Of a stretch of 64,000 nt of DNA, positions 26,542 to 35,993 are shown piece after piece. Under the pieces are notes generated by a model. That model saw only the letters and a list, made by a program, of their open reading frames with translations, searched no databases and was not told where the DNA came from. Both the position numbers and the translations under genes were made by a program. This DNA is from Streptomyces barringtoniae (lineage in GTDB: Bacteria > Actinomycetota > Actinomycetes > Streptomycetales > Streptomycetaceae). The stretch is from contig NZ_JAJHNP010000001.1 in the NCBI RefSeq assembly GCF_020819595.1, positions 248,001 through 312,000 on the forward strand. Reading direction: 5' to 3'. The stretch's first letter is position 1, and the number at the start of each line of letters is the position of its first letter.

Positions 26542-27741
26542 CTAAGTGAAGGCAGGGGCCGCCACAGACAGCGAACCGTCCAAAAGTGTCGAATCGCCCA
26601 TCTCACCGAGAGCGAGAGCGAGCGCTCCGAGCACCTCGGCGCGACCGCCAAGTGCCCCCGGGAGAACGGACAGTTGGCGCGCCGCACTGGGGATGGCATA
26701 GCGGCCGACGGACTCCCTGATCGGCCCGAGCACCAGCTCACCGGCCTCGGCGAGATCACCGCCGAGGACCACCCGGCTCGGGTTGAGGAGATTGCAGAGA
26801 TTGGCCACCCCACTGCCGATGTGGCGGCCGACGTCGGCGATCACCCGACGGCAGCCCGGGTCTCCGTCCCTGGCCAGCCGTACGACGCCTTCCATGGTCA
26901 GGTCGGGGCCGTGACTGGGCTGGAGCAGCGGGAGCACATAGCGTGCGGCCGCGAAGGTCTCCAGGCAGCCGCGGTTCCCGCAGCGGCAGACCGGGCCGGA
27001 TTCATCGAGTGTAATATGACCGATTTCTCCGGCTGTGCCGCCCGGCCCGCGGTAGATCTTCCCCTCGATCACCAGACCCGCGCCGACACCGCTCGCGACC
27101 TTGATGTACGCAAGATCGCGGACGCCCTTGCCGGCCCCCCAGACCAGTTCGCCGAGGGCGCCGAGGTTGGCGTCGTTGTCCACGTGCACGGGCACGCCGA
27201 GCCGCTCGCGCAGCTCCTCGGCGGGCTTGGCGCCGGTCCAGCCCGGCAGGATCGCGGTGGATCCCAGGGTCCCCGACTCCACGTCGATCGGGCCCGGTAC
27301 GCCGAGCCCCACGCCGGCCACCTTCGAACGGTTCACGCCCGTCGCCGCGATCAGGCGGCTGACCAGCTCCTCCGCCCGGTCGAAGCCCTGCGCGGCGGAG
27401 GCGTCGACGTCCAGCGGCTCGGCCTCCTCGGCCAGCACCTGGTGGGCGAGGTTCCCGATCGCGACGCGCAGATGGGTGTGCCCGAAGTCGACGCCGATCA
27501 CAATCCCGGCGTCCCCGCTCAGACTGACGCTGCGGGCCCGCCGCCCGCCCGCCGACGTGGGCGTGACCTCGACGGTTCCGCCGTCCTTCAGCTCCCGCAC
27601 GATGTTGGAGACCGTCGCGGCGGACAGACCGGTCGTCCGCGCGATCTCCGCCTGCGTGAGGGACCCGGCCAAGCGCACGGCCCGTACGACCCGCTCCAGG
27701 TTGGCTCGGTGCAGCGACGACTGCGACCCTGGAGTCTCCAC
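26542..27741 (-). CDS. rok7B7: ROK-family transcriptional regulator
   Basis: DNA-binding regulator, 399 residues. An N-terminal winged helix-turn-helix (about 20-75: TQAEIARTTGLSAATVSNIV) is followed by a sugar-kinase-like ROK domain. It shows an ATP-binding-like VIGVDFGHTHLRVAIG, GVGLGVPGPID, the VHVDNDANLGALGE region and the zinc-binding CRCGNRGCLE. The GTG at 27741 is preceded by AGGAGG at five bases; the ATG at 27792 has none. It lies between the NgcEFG-like and xylFGH-like operons, as recalled for S. coelicolor Rok7B7, a regulator of xylose uptake, carbon control and antibiotics. The ligand is not evident. Confidence 0.88.
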   Translation of the reverse strand: METPGSQSSLHRANLERVVRAVRLAGSLTQAEIARTTGLSAATVSNIVRELKDGGTVEVTPTSAGGRRARSVSLSGDAGIVIGVDFGHTHLRVAIGNLAHQVLAEEAEPLDVDASAAQGFDRAEELVSRLIAATGVNRSKVAGVGLGVPGPIDVESGTLGSTAILPGWTGAKPAEELRERLGVPVHVDNDANLGALGELVWGAGKGVRDLAYIKVASGVGAGLVIEGKIYRGPGGTAGEIGHITLDESGPVCRCGNRGCLETFAAARYVLPLLQPSHGPDLTMEGVVRLARDGDPGCRRVIADVGRHIGSGVANLCNLLNPSRVVLGGDLAEAGELVLGPIRESVGRYAIPSAARQLSVLPGALGGRAEVLGALALALGEMGDSTLLDGSLSVAAPAFT

Positions 27742-27868
27742 GACGACCTCCTGAGCGCGGGGCCGCTTCGGCGAGGCCCCGCGTATGTCCAACTAGTGAA
27801 CTCTAAGCTGAGCCGTTCGGGGTGTCTTACGTCAAGAGGTTGAACCGTTTCCGGGTGCCCGGACACAT

Positions 27869-27907
27869 GTGTGCACACCGCTCCGGAGCCCGGAACGGTG
27901 TGCACAC
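27869..27907 (-). terminator. Inverted repeat after the NgcEFG-like operon
   Basis: Perfect 12-bp arms (GTGTGCACACCG / CGGTGTGCACAC) with a 15-base loop lie 21 bases after the permease stop. Each arm itself contains the palindrome GTGTGCACAC, so the element could also bind a dimeric regulator upstream of the ROK gene. Confidence 0.65.
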
Positions 27908-27928
27908 GAACGGTCGCGGAGCGTCCCG

Positions 27929-28849
27929 CTACTTCAGGGTGGCCGAGGTCAGACCCGCCTGCACCTGGCGCTGGAAGGACAGGTAGACGACCAGCATCGG
28001 GATCATCGCGATGGTCACACCCGCGAACAGAACCGGCAGGTCTGAGGCGTACCCCTGCTGCTGTTGCAGCTGGATCAGACCCTGGGTGAGCACATAGCGC
28101 TCGGGGTCGGAGCCGCTCTGCGGCTGCATGAGCACCGTGGGCAGGATGAACTGGTTCCACTGGCCCAGGGTGTTGAAGATCCCCACGCTGATCAGGCCCG
28201 GCTTGGCCATCGGCAGCATCACCTGGAAGAAGGTCCGGGTGTGCGAGGCGCCGTCCAGGATCGCCGCCTCGAAGACCGCCGTGGGCAGGGTCCGGAAGAA
28301 GGCGTGCATGAAGAACACCGTGAACGGCATCGAGTAGGCGACGTAGACCAGGATCAGGCCCTGGTAGGTGTTCAGCATGTCCAGCCGCTTGACCATGAAG
28401 AACAGCGGGACGAGGGCCAGGAACACCGGGAACATGGCACCGGCGACGAAGAAGTAGTACAGCAGCCGGTTGCCCCAGAACCGGTACCGGGCCAGCACAT
28501 ACGCGGCCATCGACCCGAACAGCATGGTCAGCGGCACGGAGAACACCAGGACGATCACGGTGTTCAGGAAGTAGTCCCCGATGCCCTTGCTCCAGGCACG
28601 GTGGAAGACGTCGAAGGACCAGCTGTGCGGCCAGCCGAAGGCGGAGCCGCCGATCTGTGCGTCGGTCTTGAAGGAGCTGAGCACCAGCCACAGCAGCGGC
28701 AGCACGATCAGCAGTGCCCACAGGGCCAGGAAGCCGTGCGAGAAGACGTTCAGTACGACGCCCTCGCCACGCCGGTCACCGCGCCGGACGGGCACCTTGG
28801 CCACGGGCCCCTCGGCCGGAGCGGGGGCGGTCTCCTTGAGTGCAGTCAT
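27929..28849 (-). CDS. ngcG: Sugar ABC transporter permease, NgcG-like
   Basis: MalG-type inner-membrane permease, 306 residues, with six predicted helices after a 30-residue cytoplasmic segment. The EAA loop reads EAAILDGASHTRTFFQVMLP and couples to an ATPase encoded elsewhere; no ATPase gene is present in this operon, so a shared one (MsiK in streptomycetes) is likely. It follows the NgcF-like gene by 16 bases. Specificity for N-acetylglucosamine/chitobiose rests on recalled synteny with the S. coelicolor NgcEFG homologue. Confidence 0.85.
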   Translation of the reverse strand: MTALKETAPAPAEGPVAKVPVRRGDRRGEGVVLNVFSHGFLALWALLIVLPLLWLVLSSFKTDAQIGGSAFGWPHSWSFDVFHRAWSKGIGDYFLNTVIVLVFSVPLTMLFGSMAAYVLARYRFWGNRLLYYFFVAGAMFPVFLALVPLFFMVKRLDMLNTYQGLILVYVAYSMPFTVFFMHAFFRTLPTAVFEAAILDGASHTRTFFQVMLPMAKPGLISVGIFNTLGQWNQFILPTVLMQPQSGSDPERYVLTQGLIQLQQQQGYASDLPVLFAGVTIAMIPMLVVYLSFQRQVQAGLTSATLK

Positions 28850-28865
28850 CGTCGTTTACTCCCGC

Positions 28866-29801
28866 TCAGAACTCGATGCGCTCGCGGCGGGTGGCGCGCA
28901 GCGTGACCACGGACAGGACCAGGGTGAGCAGCAGCATGACCACGCCCATCGCGCAGGCGTAGCCGCTCTTGCCGTAGTAGAGGAAGTTGCGCATCATCAC
29001 CGTCGACATCACATCGCTGTGATGGTCGGGGCCGCCGCCGTACGCGCCCATGTTCTGGGTCATGGACGACACCAGTACGAACATGTCCATGGCGACGATG
29101 CCGAGGTAGACCCAGGCGGTCTGCACGGTGTCCCACAGCAGGGGCAGGGTGATGCGGAAGAAGGACTGGTTGCGGTTGGCGCCGTCGATCAGCGCGGCCT
29201 CGTAGATGTCCCTCGGGATGGACTGCATCGCGGCCGAGAACAGCACCAGGTAGAAGCCCACGCCCTGCCAGATCACGGCCACCATCAGCGCCCACAGCAC
29301 CACGTTCGGCTCGTTCAGCCACTCCACCGGGTTGTCGGCGTCGACCAGGCCGATCTTGATGAGTGCGCCGTTGAGCAGACCGCCGCCGTCACTGCGGTAC
29401 ACCGCGTTGAACAGCACGGCGAGAATCGCCAGCGACAGCACCTGCGGGAAGAAGTAGACGATCTTGTAGATCTTCGACCCCGCGACGCCCTGCACCCCGC
29501 CGGCCCTGCTGCGTCCGCCCGCGTTCAGCATGAAGGCGAAGAACAGGGCCAGCAGAATCGTGATCACCGGGATGAAGATCAGGAACTGGATGTTGTGCCA
29601 GATCGCCTCCAGGAACACGTCGTCCTGGAACAGCGCCTTGTAGTTGTCCAGACCGACGAAGCTGAAGGTCTGCGACTGTCCCTTCCAGTCGGTCAGTGAA
29701 TACCCGAACGTCTGGATGTACGGCCAGATCACGAAGATCAGATAAAGCGCCACGGGAACGAGGAGAAACCCCGCGACGAACCGGTACTGCCCTTTGCGCA
29801 T
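28866..29801 (-). CDS. ngcF: Sugar ABC transporter permease, NgcF-like
   Basis: MalF-type inner-membrane permease, 311 residues, about six helices. The EAA loop is EAALIDGANRNQSFFRITLP. The N-terminal periplasmic segment with SLTDWKGQSQTFSFVGLDNY is typical for CUT1 permeases. It lies between the binding-protein gene (72-base gap) and the NgcG-like gene (16 bases). It is predicted to form a heterodimer with NgcG and use a shared ATPase. Confidence 0.87.
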   Translation of the reverse strand: MRKGQYRFVAGFLLVPVALYLIFVIWPYIQTFGYSLTDWKGQSQTFSFVGLDNYKALFQDDVFLEAIWHNIQFLIFIPVITILLALFFAFMLNAGGRSRAGGVQGVAGSKIYKIVYFFPQVLSLAILAVLFNAVYRSDGGGLLNGALIKIGLVDADNPVEWLNEPNVVLWALMVAVIWQGVGFYLVLFSAAMQSIPRDIYEAALIDGANRNQSFFRITLPLLWDTVQTAWVYLGIVAMDMFVLVSSMTQNMGAYGGGPDHHSDVMSTVMMRNFLYYGKSGYACAMGVVMLLLTLVLSVVTLRATRRERIEF

Positions 29802-29873
29802 ACCTGCCCCTGGTGTGCCGGACCGGACCGGGAGTCCAGGAATCCCGGTCCGGAATCCGATCGTCGAGCGAGC

Positions 29874-31319
29874 TCAGCTGTGGACGTTCTTCTTGCTGGC
29901 CGGGTCCTTCGCCTGCTTGTCCACCGCCGCCTGACACCTCTTCAGCCATTCCTTCGGCTGAATCCGCTTCGCCATGAGCTCATTGGACGCGTTCTGGATC
30001 GCCGTGTCCATCTCGCTGTACCAGTCGGGGTACAGATACCGGAACGTGTTGGAGCCGGCCGCCTTGGAGGCCTCCACCGTGGACTGCGTACCCGGCCGCA
30101 GTTTCACGCCCGGGTCCACGCCGTCCTGGAGAATGGTCAGGGAGTTCGCCTCCTTGGCGAACAGCGTCGACCATTCCTTGGACAGCATCCGCCGCATGAA
30201 CTCCTTGGCGCCGGGCAGGTTCGCCGCCTTCGCCGGGATGATGAAGGGCTCACCGGAGCCGGCCCGGATCGCCTCGAACGGCATCTTGCTGCCGGACAGC
30301 AGCGGCATCGGCAGGAACTTCATGTCGAAGTCCGTCGGCGTCTGCTTCAGCTGCTCGTTCTCCAGCCAGGAACCGCAGGTGATGAACGCGGCCTTGTACT
30401 GGTTCCACCGGGTCTGCGACTCGGTGTGGGTCAGGCCGTTGGTGCCGGGCATCAACAGGCCCTTCTCGACGACCTCGTAGATCGCCTCGATACCGGCCTG
30501 GGCCGCGTCGGAGCCGACGAAGGCCTTCGGGTCGAGGTTGTCGATCGCCTTGACGGCGTCGATGCCGCCCTTCTTGGCGATCATGTCCATGATGGCGACG
30601 TTGATGTAATACGGGTACTTGCCCTGGTGGGCGAGGCCGCCGATGCCCTGCTTCTTGGCGTCCTGGCAGATGGTGAGGAAGCCGTCCCAGGTCTTCGGCG
30701 GCGTCCAGCCCTTCTCCTTGAAGAGCTTGCCGGAGTACCACAGACCCCACACCGTGTAGATGTAGTTGAGGGCGACGACCTTGCCCTCCTGGATGCCCGG
30801 GTCGAGCGTGCCGGGGATCAGGGTGTCCCGGACCTTCTTGCTCGGGTCGTCCACCGAGGGCGCGTCCAGCACCTCGGACAGGTCGAGCAGCGAGCCGTTC
30901 TTGTACAGGACGTCGATCTTGATCTGCTGGGCGCCCGAGTCGTCCACGAGGTCCGGCGGGTTGCCGGCGTTGAAGCGCGGCTGCAGCTTGCCGGTGATCT
31001 CCTGGGTGCCGGTGTGGGTCGAGGTGATGCCGAGCTTCTTGCCGAAGTCGGCCTCCCAGGCCTTGGCGTAGTCGTCGCCGTATCCGCCCTTGAAGACGAC
31101 GACGTCGAGCTTGCTGCCGTTCTTGGCGCCGAAGGGGTTGTCCTTGGACGCCTTTCCCTTGGTGTTGCCCTCGTCGTTGTTGCTGCCGCCTCCGCCGCCG
31201 CTCGCGCAGGCGGACAGCAGGCTCATTCCGGGGGCGGCCACCAGGCCGAGCGCGGCCGAACGCTTGATCAGATCGCGGCGGCCGACACCCTCGCCACCTT
31301 GGTGCGCAGTGGATCCCAT
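29874..31319 (-). CDS. ngcE: Sugar-binding lipoprotein, NgcE-like, probable Tat substrate
   Basis: Extracytoplasmic solute-binding protein, 481 residues. The N-terminus has a twin-arginine-like motif (GRRDLIKR), a hydrophobic stretch and a lipobox (LLSAC) followed by a Gly-rich linker, which suggests Tat export and lipid anchoring. The mature part has the CUT1 binding-protein fold (GDDYAKAWEADFGKK, YYINVAIMDMIAKKGG, RWNQYKAAFITCGSWLE). The ATG at 31319 is preceded by GAGGA at seven bases. It is the first gene of ngcEFG. A dre-like site about 95-110 bases upstream suggests control by DasR. Confidence 0.88.
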   Translation of the reverse strand: MGSTAHQGGEGVGRRDLIKRSAALGLVAAPGMSLLSACASGGGGGSNNDEGNTKGKASKDNPFGAKNGSKLDVVVFKGGYGDDYAKAWEADFGKKLGITSTHTGTQEITGKLQPRFNAGNPPDLVDDSGAQQIKIDVLYKNGSLLDLSEVLDAPSVDDPSKKVRDTLIPGTLDPGIQEGKVVALNYIYTVWGLWYSGKLFKEKGWTPPKTWDGFLTICQDAKKQGIGGLAHQGKYPYYINVAIMDMIAKKGGIDAVKAIDNLDPKAFVGSDAAQAGIEAIYEVVEKGLLMPGTNGLTHTESQTRWNQYKAAFITCGSWLENEQLKQTPTDFDMKFLPMPLLSGSKMPFEAIRAGSGEPFIIPAKAANLPGAKEFMRRMLSKEWSTLFAKEANSLTILQDGVDPGVKLRPGTQSTVEASKAAGSNTFRYLYPDWYSEMDTAIQNASNELMAKRIQPKEWLKRCQAAVDKQAKDPASKKNVHS

Positions 31320-31412
31320 GCTCAAGTCCTCGCCTTCTCCAGGACTCAGGCGGTGAACCGGATCCTCCCCGGCACCGCGGTCGGGTAGTGCAGGGTCGTG
31401 CGGGAAACGCCG

Positions 31413-31428
31413 ACAGGTATAGTCCACT
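31413..31428 (-). promoter_or_regulatory. dre-like element (DasR-type) upstream of ngcE
   Basis: ACAGGTATAGTCCACT matches the DasR responsive element ACTGGTCTAGACCACT, as remembered, at 13 of 16 positions. DasR senses amino sugars, which fits an N-acetylglucosamine/chitobiose transporter. Binding is inferred. Confidence 0.45.
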
Positions 31429-31569
31429 TCCCGCCAGCGGAGCAAGATCGAATGCAAGGTTCGCCATGGGTCTTTTCCGAGTTGAGACCTCGCGGAAATA
31501 TGAGCCCCCCGTCGGTACCCTGTGCGAAAAACCCGTGTCATTAGTCCCTGAATGCCACACCCAACACCC

Positions 31570-31631
31570 TTGACATCAACGGCCACTTGACCACCTACTG
31601 GTTCCTGCGCACCGAAGTTGACAACGTTGTC
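31570..31631 (+). promoter_or_regulatory. Promoter and LacI-type operator of the GH92 gene
   Basis: A TTGACA (31570-31575) and a weak TACTGG 19 bases later could form the promoter. A perfect 12-bp palindrome, GACAACGTTGTC (31620-31631), follows just downstream, where a repressor would block transcription. The CG-centred palindrome is typical of LacI-family operators. The same sequence recurs at 35717. The rest of the 341-base divergent gap holds the ngcE leader and the dre-like site. Confidence 0.55.
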
Positions 31632-31660
31632 CAGAGCGGTCGCAGGAGGGGAATCCGTAG

Positions 31661-34600
31661 ATGCAGCGGAGAACTCGGCACAGATGGGGCCCGGCGGTCG
31701 TCCTCACGGCCGCCTTTGTCATGGCCGTCGGCGCCCAGGGCGCGGCGGTCGCCCTGCCCGCCAAGGCTCCGGCCGCCGACCGGGAGTTCGCATCGTCGTT
31801 CGAGACGGGTGATCCGGCTCCGGACTGGCTCAATACCGTCGACACCGCGCCGGACGGCACCAAGCGCGCCTCGGGTGTCGACGGCGGCTACAGCACCGGC
31901 ATACCGGGCAATGTGAACGACCATGTCACCGAGGTCCGGGCGAGCGGCGAGAACACCGGCGCGGGCGAGGTCAAGGAGAACCTGGCCGACGGCGATCCCG
32001 GCACCAAGTGGCTGACCTTCGAGCCCACCGGCTGGGTCGAGTTCGACCTCGACAGGCCCGTGAAGCTGGTGACGTACGCGCTGACCTCGGCCAACGACTA
32101 CGCCGAGCGCGACCCGAGGGACTGGACGCTGCTCGGTTCCACCGACGGCAAGGACTGGAAGACGGTCGACACCCGCGCGGGCGAGACCTTCGCCGAGCGG
32201 TTCCAGACCAAGTCCTACGACCTGGCCGAGCCGGCCGAGTACCAGCACTTCCGGCTGGAGGTCACGAAGAACAACGGCGCCTCCGGCATACTCCAGCTCG
32301 CCGATGTGCAGTTCTCCACCGGCGCCGCGGGCGGCCCGGTGCCGCAGGACATGCTGACGCTGGTCGACAAGGGCCCGACCGCATCGCCCACGGCCAAGGC
32401 GCGGGTCGGGTTCACCGGGAAGAGAGCGCTGCGCTACGCCGGGCGGCACACGGCGGCCGGCCGGGCGTACTCGTACAACAAGGTCTTCGACGTCGACGTG
32501 AGGGTCGGCGGCGACACCCAGCTGTCGTACCGGATCTTCCCGCAGATGGCCGACGGTGACCGGGACTACGACGCCACGAACGTCTCCCTCGACCTGGCCT
32601 TCACCGACGGCACGTATCTGAGCGGCCTGGGTGCCCAGGACCAGCACGGCTTCCCGCTGTCGCCGCGCGGGCAGGGCGAGTCGAAGTCGCTGTACGTCAA
32701 CCAGTGGAACAACGTGGTCGCGCGGATCGGTTCGGTGGCGGCCGGCAAGACGGTCGACCGGATCCTGGTGGCGTACGACTCCCCCGCGGGGCCGGCGAAG
32801 TTCCGGGGCTGGATCGACGACGTGGCACTGAAGCCCGTACCGCCGGAGCAGCCGAAGGCACATCTGTCCGACTACGCGCTGACCACGCGCGGCACCAACT
32901 CCAGCGGCAGCTTCTCGCGCGGCAACAACTTCCCGGCGACCGCCCTTCCGCACGGTTTCAACTTCTGGACGCCGGTGACCAACGCGTCGTCGCTGAGCTG
33001 GCTGTACGAGTACGCACATGCGAACAACGACGACAACCTGCCCACGATCCAGGCCTTCAGCGCGAGCCATGAGCCGAGCCCGTGGATGGGTGACCGGCAG
33101 ACCTTCCAGGTGATGCCGTCGGCCGCGTCCGGCACCCCGGACACCGGCCGCGAGGCGCGCGAGCTGCCCTTCCGGCACGAGAACGAGACGGCGCGGCCGT
33201 ATTACTACGGCGTGCGTTTCGAAAACGGTCTCAAGGCCGAGATGACGCCCACCGACCACGCGGCGATGCTGCGCTTCACCTACCCCGGCGACGACGCGAG
33301 CGTGCTGTTCGACAACGTGACCGAGCAGGCGGGCCTGACGCTCGACAAGGAGCACGGGATCGTCACCGGTTACTCGGACGTGAAGTCGGGCCTGTCGACC
33401 GGTGCGACCCGGCTGTTCGTCTACGGCGAGTTCGACAAGCCGGTGACGGACGGCGGATCGGGCGGGGTAAAGGGTTACCTGCGTTTCGACGCGGGCTCGG
33501 ACCACACCGTCACCCTGCGCCTGGCGACCTCGCTGATCAGCATCGACCAGGCGAAGGACAACCTGCGCCAGGAGATCCCGGACGGCACCTCCTTCGACAC
33601 CGTGAAGACGCAGGCGCAGCGCACCTGGGACAGCCTGCTCGGCAAGGTCGAGGTGGAGGGCGCGACCCCGGACCAGCTGACCACGCTGTACTCCGGCATG
33701 TACCGGCTGTACCTGTATCCGAACTCGGGCTTCGAGAAGGTCGGCGACACGTACCAGTACGCCTCCCCCTTCTCCCCCATGCCCAGCCAGGACACCCCGA
33801 CCCACACGGGCGCGAAGATCGTCGACGGCAAGGTGTACGTCAACAACGGTTTCTGGGACACCTACCGGACCACGTGGCCGGCGTACTCCTTCCTGACGCC
33901 CTCTCAGGCCGGGGAGATGGCCGACGGGTTCGTGCAGCAGTACAAGGACGGCGGCTGGACCTCGCGCTGGTCCTCCCCGGGGTACGCCGACCTGATGACC
34001 GGCACCTCCTCGGACGTGGCGTTCGCCGACGCGTATGTGAAGGGCGTGAACTTCGACGCGAAGGCGGCCTACGCCGCGGCCCTGAAGAACGCGACGGTCG
34101 TGCCGCCGATGTCCGGCGTGGGCCGCAAGGGCATGAGCACCTCGCCGTTCCTCGGCTACACCAGCACCGCCACCGCCGAGGGCCTGTCCTGGGCGATGGA
34201 GGGATACGTCAACGACTACGGCATCGCGAAGATGGGCGAGGCCCTGTACAAGAAGACGGGCGAGAGGCACTACAAGGAGGAGTCCGAGTACTTCCTCAAC
34301 CGCGCCCGGAACTATGTGAACCTGTTCGACCCCAAGGCGGCGGGTGGCTTCTTCCAGGGCCGTGACGCCAAGGGCGACTGGCGGGTCGACTCCTCGTCGT
34401 ACGACCCGCGCGTGTGGGGTTACGACTACACCGAGACCAACGGCTGGGGTTACGCCTTCAGCGTGCCGCAGGACAGCCGGGGCCTGGCCAACCTCTACGG
34501 CGGCCGGAAGGGGCTCGCCGGGAAGCTGGACGCGTTCTTCTCCACCCCGGAGACCGCTTCCCCGGACTACGTCGGCTCCTACGGCGGTGTGATCCACGAG

Positions 34601-35470
34601 ATGACCGAGGCCCGGGACGTGCGGATGGGCATGCTCGGGCAGTCCAACCAGGTCGCCCACCATGTGTCGTACATGTACGACGCGGCCGGCGAGCCCTGGA
34701 AGACACAGGCGGCGGTCCGGGAGATCCTCTCCCGGCTCTACACCGGCAGCGAGATCGGGCAGGGCTACCACGGCGACGAGGACAACGGCGAGCAGTCCGG
34801 CTGGTACCTCTTCTCCTCGCTCGGCTTCTATCCGCTGGTGATGGGCAGCGGCGAGTACGCCATCGGCTCCCCGCTGTTCAAGAAGGTCACCGTGCACCTG
34901 GAGAACGGCCGCGACCTGGTGATCAAGGCGCCCGGTAACAGCGCCAAGAACGTTTACATCCAGAGCGTGACGTTCAACGGCCGCCCCTGGACGTCGACTT
35001 CGCTGCCCCACTCGCTGCTGTCCAAGGGCGGGGTGCTGCAGTTCTCCATGGGCGCCGAGCCATCGGCATGGGGCACGGGCAAGAACGCCGCGCCCGTCTC
35101 CATCACGCGGGACGACAAGGTGCCGGCGCCCCGCTCGGACGTCCTGAAGGGTGACGGCGCGCTGTTCGACGACACCTCGGCGACGGACGCCACGGTCACC
35201 TCGGTGGATCTTCCGGTGGACGGGGCCGTGAAACCGGTCCAGTACACGCTGACCTCCTCGGCGGACCACACGAGGGCGCCGACCGGCTGGACCCTGCAGG
35301 GCTCCACGGACGGCACCACCTGGCAGACCCTGGACCACCGCTCCGGCGAGTCGTTCACCTGGGACCGTCAGACCCGGGCGTTCACCATCGCCACGCCGGG
35401 CACGTACACGAGGTACCGGCTGGTCCTGGACGGCGAGTCGGCTCTGGCGGAGGTGGAGCTGCTGGCCTGA
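31661..35470 (+). CDS. Secreted GH92 alpha-mannosidase with two discoidin-type (CBM32-like) domains
   Basis: Exo-acting calcium-dependent alpha-mannosidase family protein, 1269 residues, predicted to be secreted (signal peptide about 1-38). An N-terminal F5/8C-like carbohydrate-binding domain (about 75-220) precedes a linker domain. The GH92 module begins near residue 400 (TTRGTNSSGSFSRGNNFP). Its catalytic part contains NNGFWDTYRTTWPAY (about 730), HEMTEARD (about 980) and GDEDNGEQSGWY (about 1037). A second F5/8C-like domain ends the protein (about 1165-1269). AGGAGG lies 11 bases upstream of the ATG. It probably trims fungal or plant mannans; the LacI-type operator suggests induction by released sugar. 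Confidence 0.93.
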   Translation: MQRRTRHRWGPAVVLTAAFVMAVGAQGAAVALPAKAPAADREFASSFETGDPAPDWLNTVDTAPDGTKRASGVDGGYSTGIPGNVNDHVTEVRASGENTGAGEVKENLADGDPGTKWLTFEPTGWVEFDLDRPVKLVTYALTSANDYAERDPRDWTLLGSTDGKDWKTVDTRAGETFAERFQTKSYDLAEPAEYQHFRLEVTKNNGASGILQLADVQFSTGAAGGPVPQDMLTLVDKGPTASPTAKARVGFTGKRALRYAGRHTAAGRAYSYNKVFDVDVRVGGDTQLSYRIFPQMADGDRDYDATNVSLDLAFTDGTYLSGLGAQDQHGFPLSPRGQGESKSLYVNQWNNVVARIGSVAAGKTVDRILVAYDSPAGPAKFRGWIDDVALKPVPPEQPKAHLSDYALTTRGTNSSGSFSRGNNFPATALPHGFNFWTPVTNASSLSWLYEYAHANNDDNLPTIQAFSASHEPSPWMGDRQTFQVMPSAASGTPDTGREARELPFRHENETARPYYYGVRFENGLKAEMTPTDHAAMLRFTYPGDDASVLFDNVTEQAGLTLDKEHGIVTGYSDVKSGLSTGATRLFVYGEFDKPVTDGGSGGVKGYLRFDAGSDHTVTLRLATSLISIDQAKDNLRQEIPDGTSFDTVKTQAQRTWDSLLGKVEVEGATPDQLTTLYSGMYRLYLYPNSGFEKVGDTYQYASPFSPMPSQDTPTHTGAKIVDGKVYVNNGFWDTYRTTWPAYSFLTPSQAGEMADGFVQQYKDGGWTSRWSSPGYADLMTGTSSDVAFADAYVKGVNFDAKAAYAAALKNATVVPPMSGVGRKGMSTSPFLGYTSTATAEGLSWAMEGYVNDYGIAKMGEALYKKTGERHYKEESEYFLNRARNYVNLFDPKAAGGFFQGRDAKGDWRVDSSSYDPRVWGYDYTETNGWGYAFSVPQDSRGLANLYGGRKGLAGKLDAFFSTPETASPDYVGSYGGVIHEMTEARDVRMGMLGQSNQVAHHVSYMYDAAGEPWKTQAAVREILSRLYTGSEIGQGYHGDEDNGEQSGWYLFSSLGFYPLVMGSGEYAIGSPLFKKVTVHLENGRDLVIKAPGNSAKNVYIQSVTFNGRPWTSTSLPHSLLSKGGVLQFSMGAEPSAWGTGKNAAPVSITRDDKVPAPRSDVLKGDGALFDDTSATDATVTSVDLPVDGAVKPVQYTLTSSADHTRAPTGWTLQGSTDGTTWQTLDHRSGESFTWDRQTRAFTIATPGTYTRYRLVLDGESALAEVELLA

Positions 35471-35484
35471 CAGGGGTACGGGGG

Positions 35485-35516
35485 GAGGGGGCGGGCCCGT
35501 CGGGGTCCGCCCCCTC
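35485..35516 (+). terminator. Terminator after the GH92 gene
   Basis: Perfect 10-bp arms GAGGGGGCGG / CCGCCCCCTC with a 12-base loop, 15 bases after the stop codon. Confidence 0.75.
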
Positions 35517-35993
35517 GTCATGTGTCCGGTCAGCCGGTGCCGGTGACGGGTCCCGCATCACAGGTCCCACAAGCCGCAGGACGCCAATGGGCCCCACCGG
35601 TAGCACGGAGGGGCGTGTACGCCCGGCGGGCGCACGCCGGGATCACCCGGTCGGGCTACCGTAAGTGAGTTGACATCGTTGTCGGTTGAGGCGGTAGAGT
35701 CATGTACAGACCATAAGACAACGTTGTCGGCCATGTGGCCTACCTCACATGCCAGCACCACCCGGGCGGGTTTCCGACACCCCCCTCACCCGCCCGGCTC
35801 GCGGACCCGGTGCACGTGAACACCGGGTCCGCCCAGAGCCTTTCGCGCCGCAGGCGCCCGATTTCCGCAGCGATTTGCGGCCCCGCGCCCACGGTCACGA
35901 CCAGGGACTATTCCCGTCGACCGGGGCGGAACACGCGTCCGGCTCGCGGACAGGCCATAGCCACCCGGCGAAGGCCGGTGCTACAAAGGCGGC
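35517..35993 (+). promoter_or_regulatory. Non-coding stretch with a paired LacI-type operator and promoter
   Basis: No convincing gene is seen in this 477-base stretch. GACATCGTTGTC (35672-35683, one mismatch from a perfect palindrome) and GACAACGTTGTC (35717-35728) lie 45 bp apart centre to centre. A TTGACA (35670-35675) overlaps the first, and TAGAGT (35695-35700) follows at 19 bases, so a rightward promoter would be bracketed by operators. An inverted repeat CATGTG/CACATG (35732-35751) comes next. The only annotated gene downstream is the phosphatase at 35994, after a leader of about 290 bases. Confidence 0.55.
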
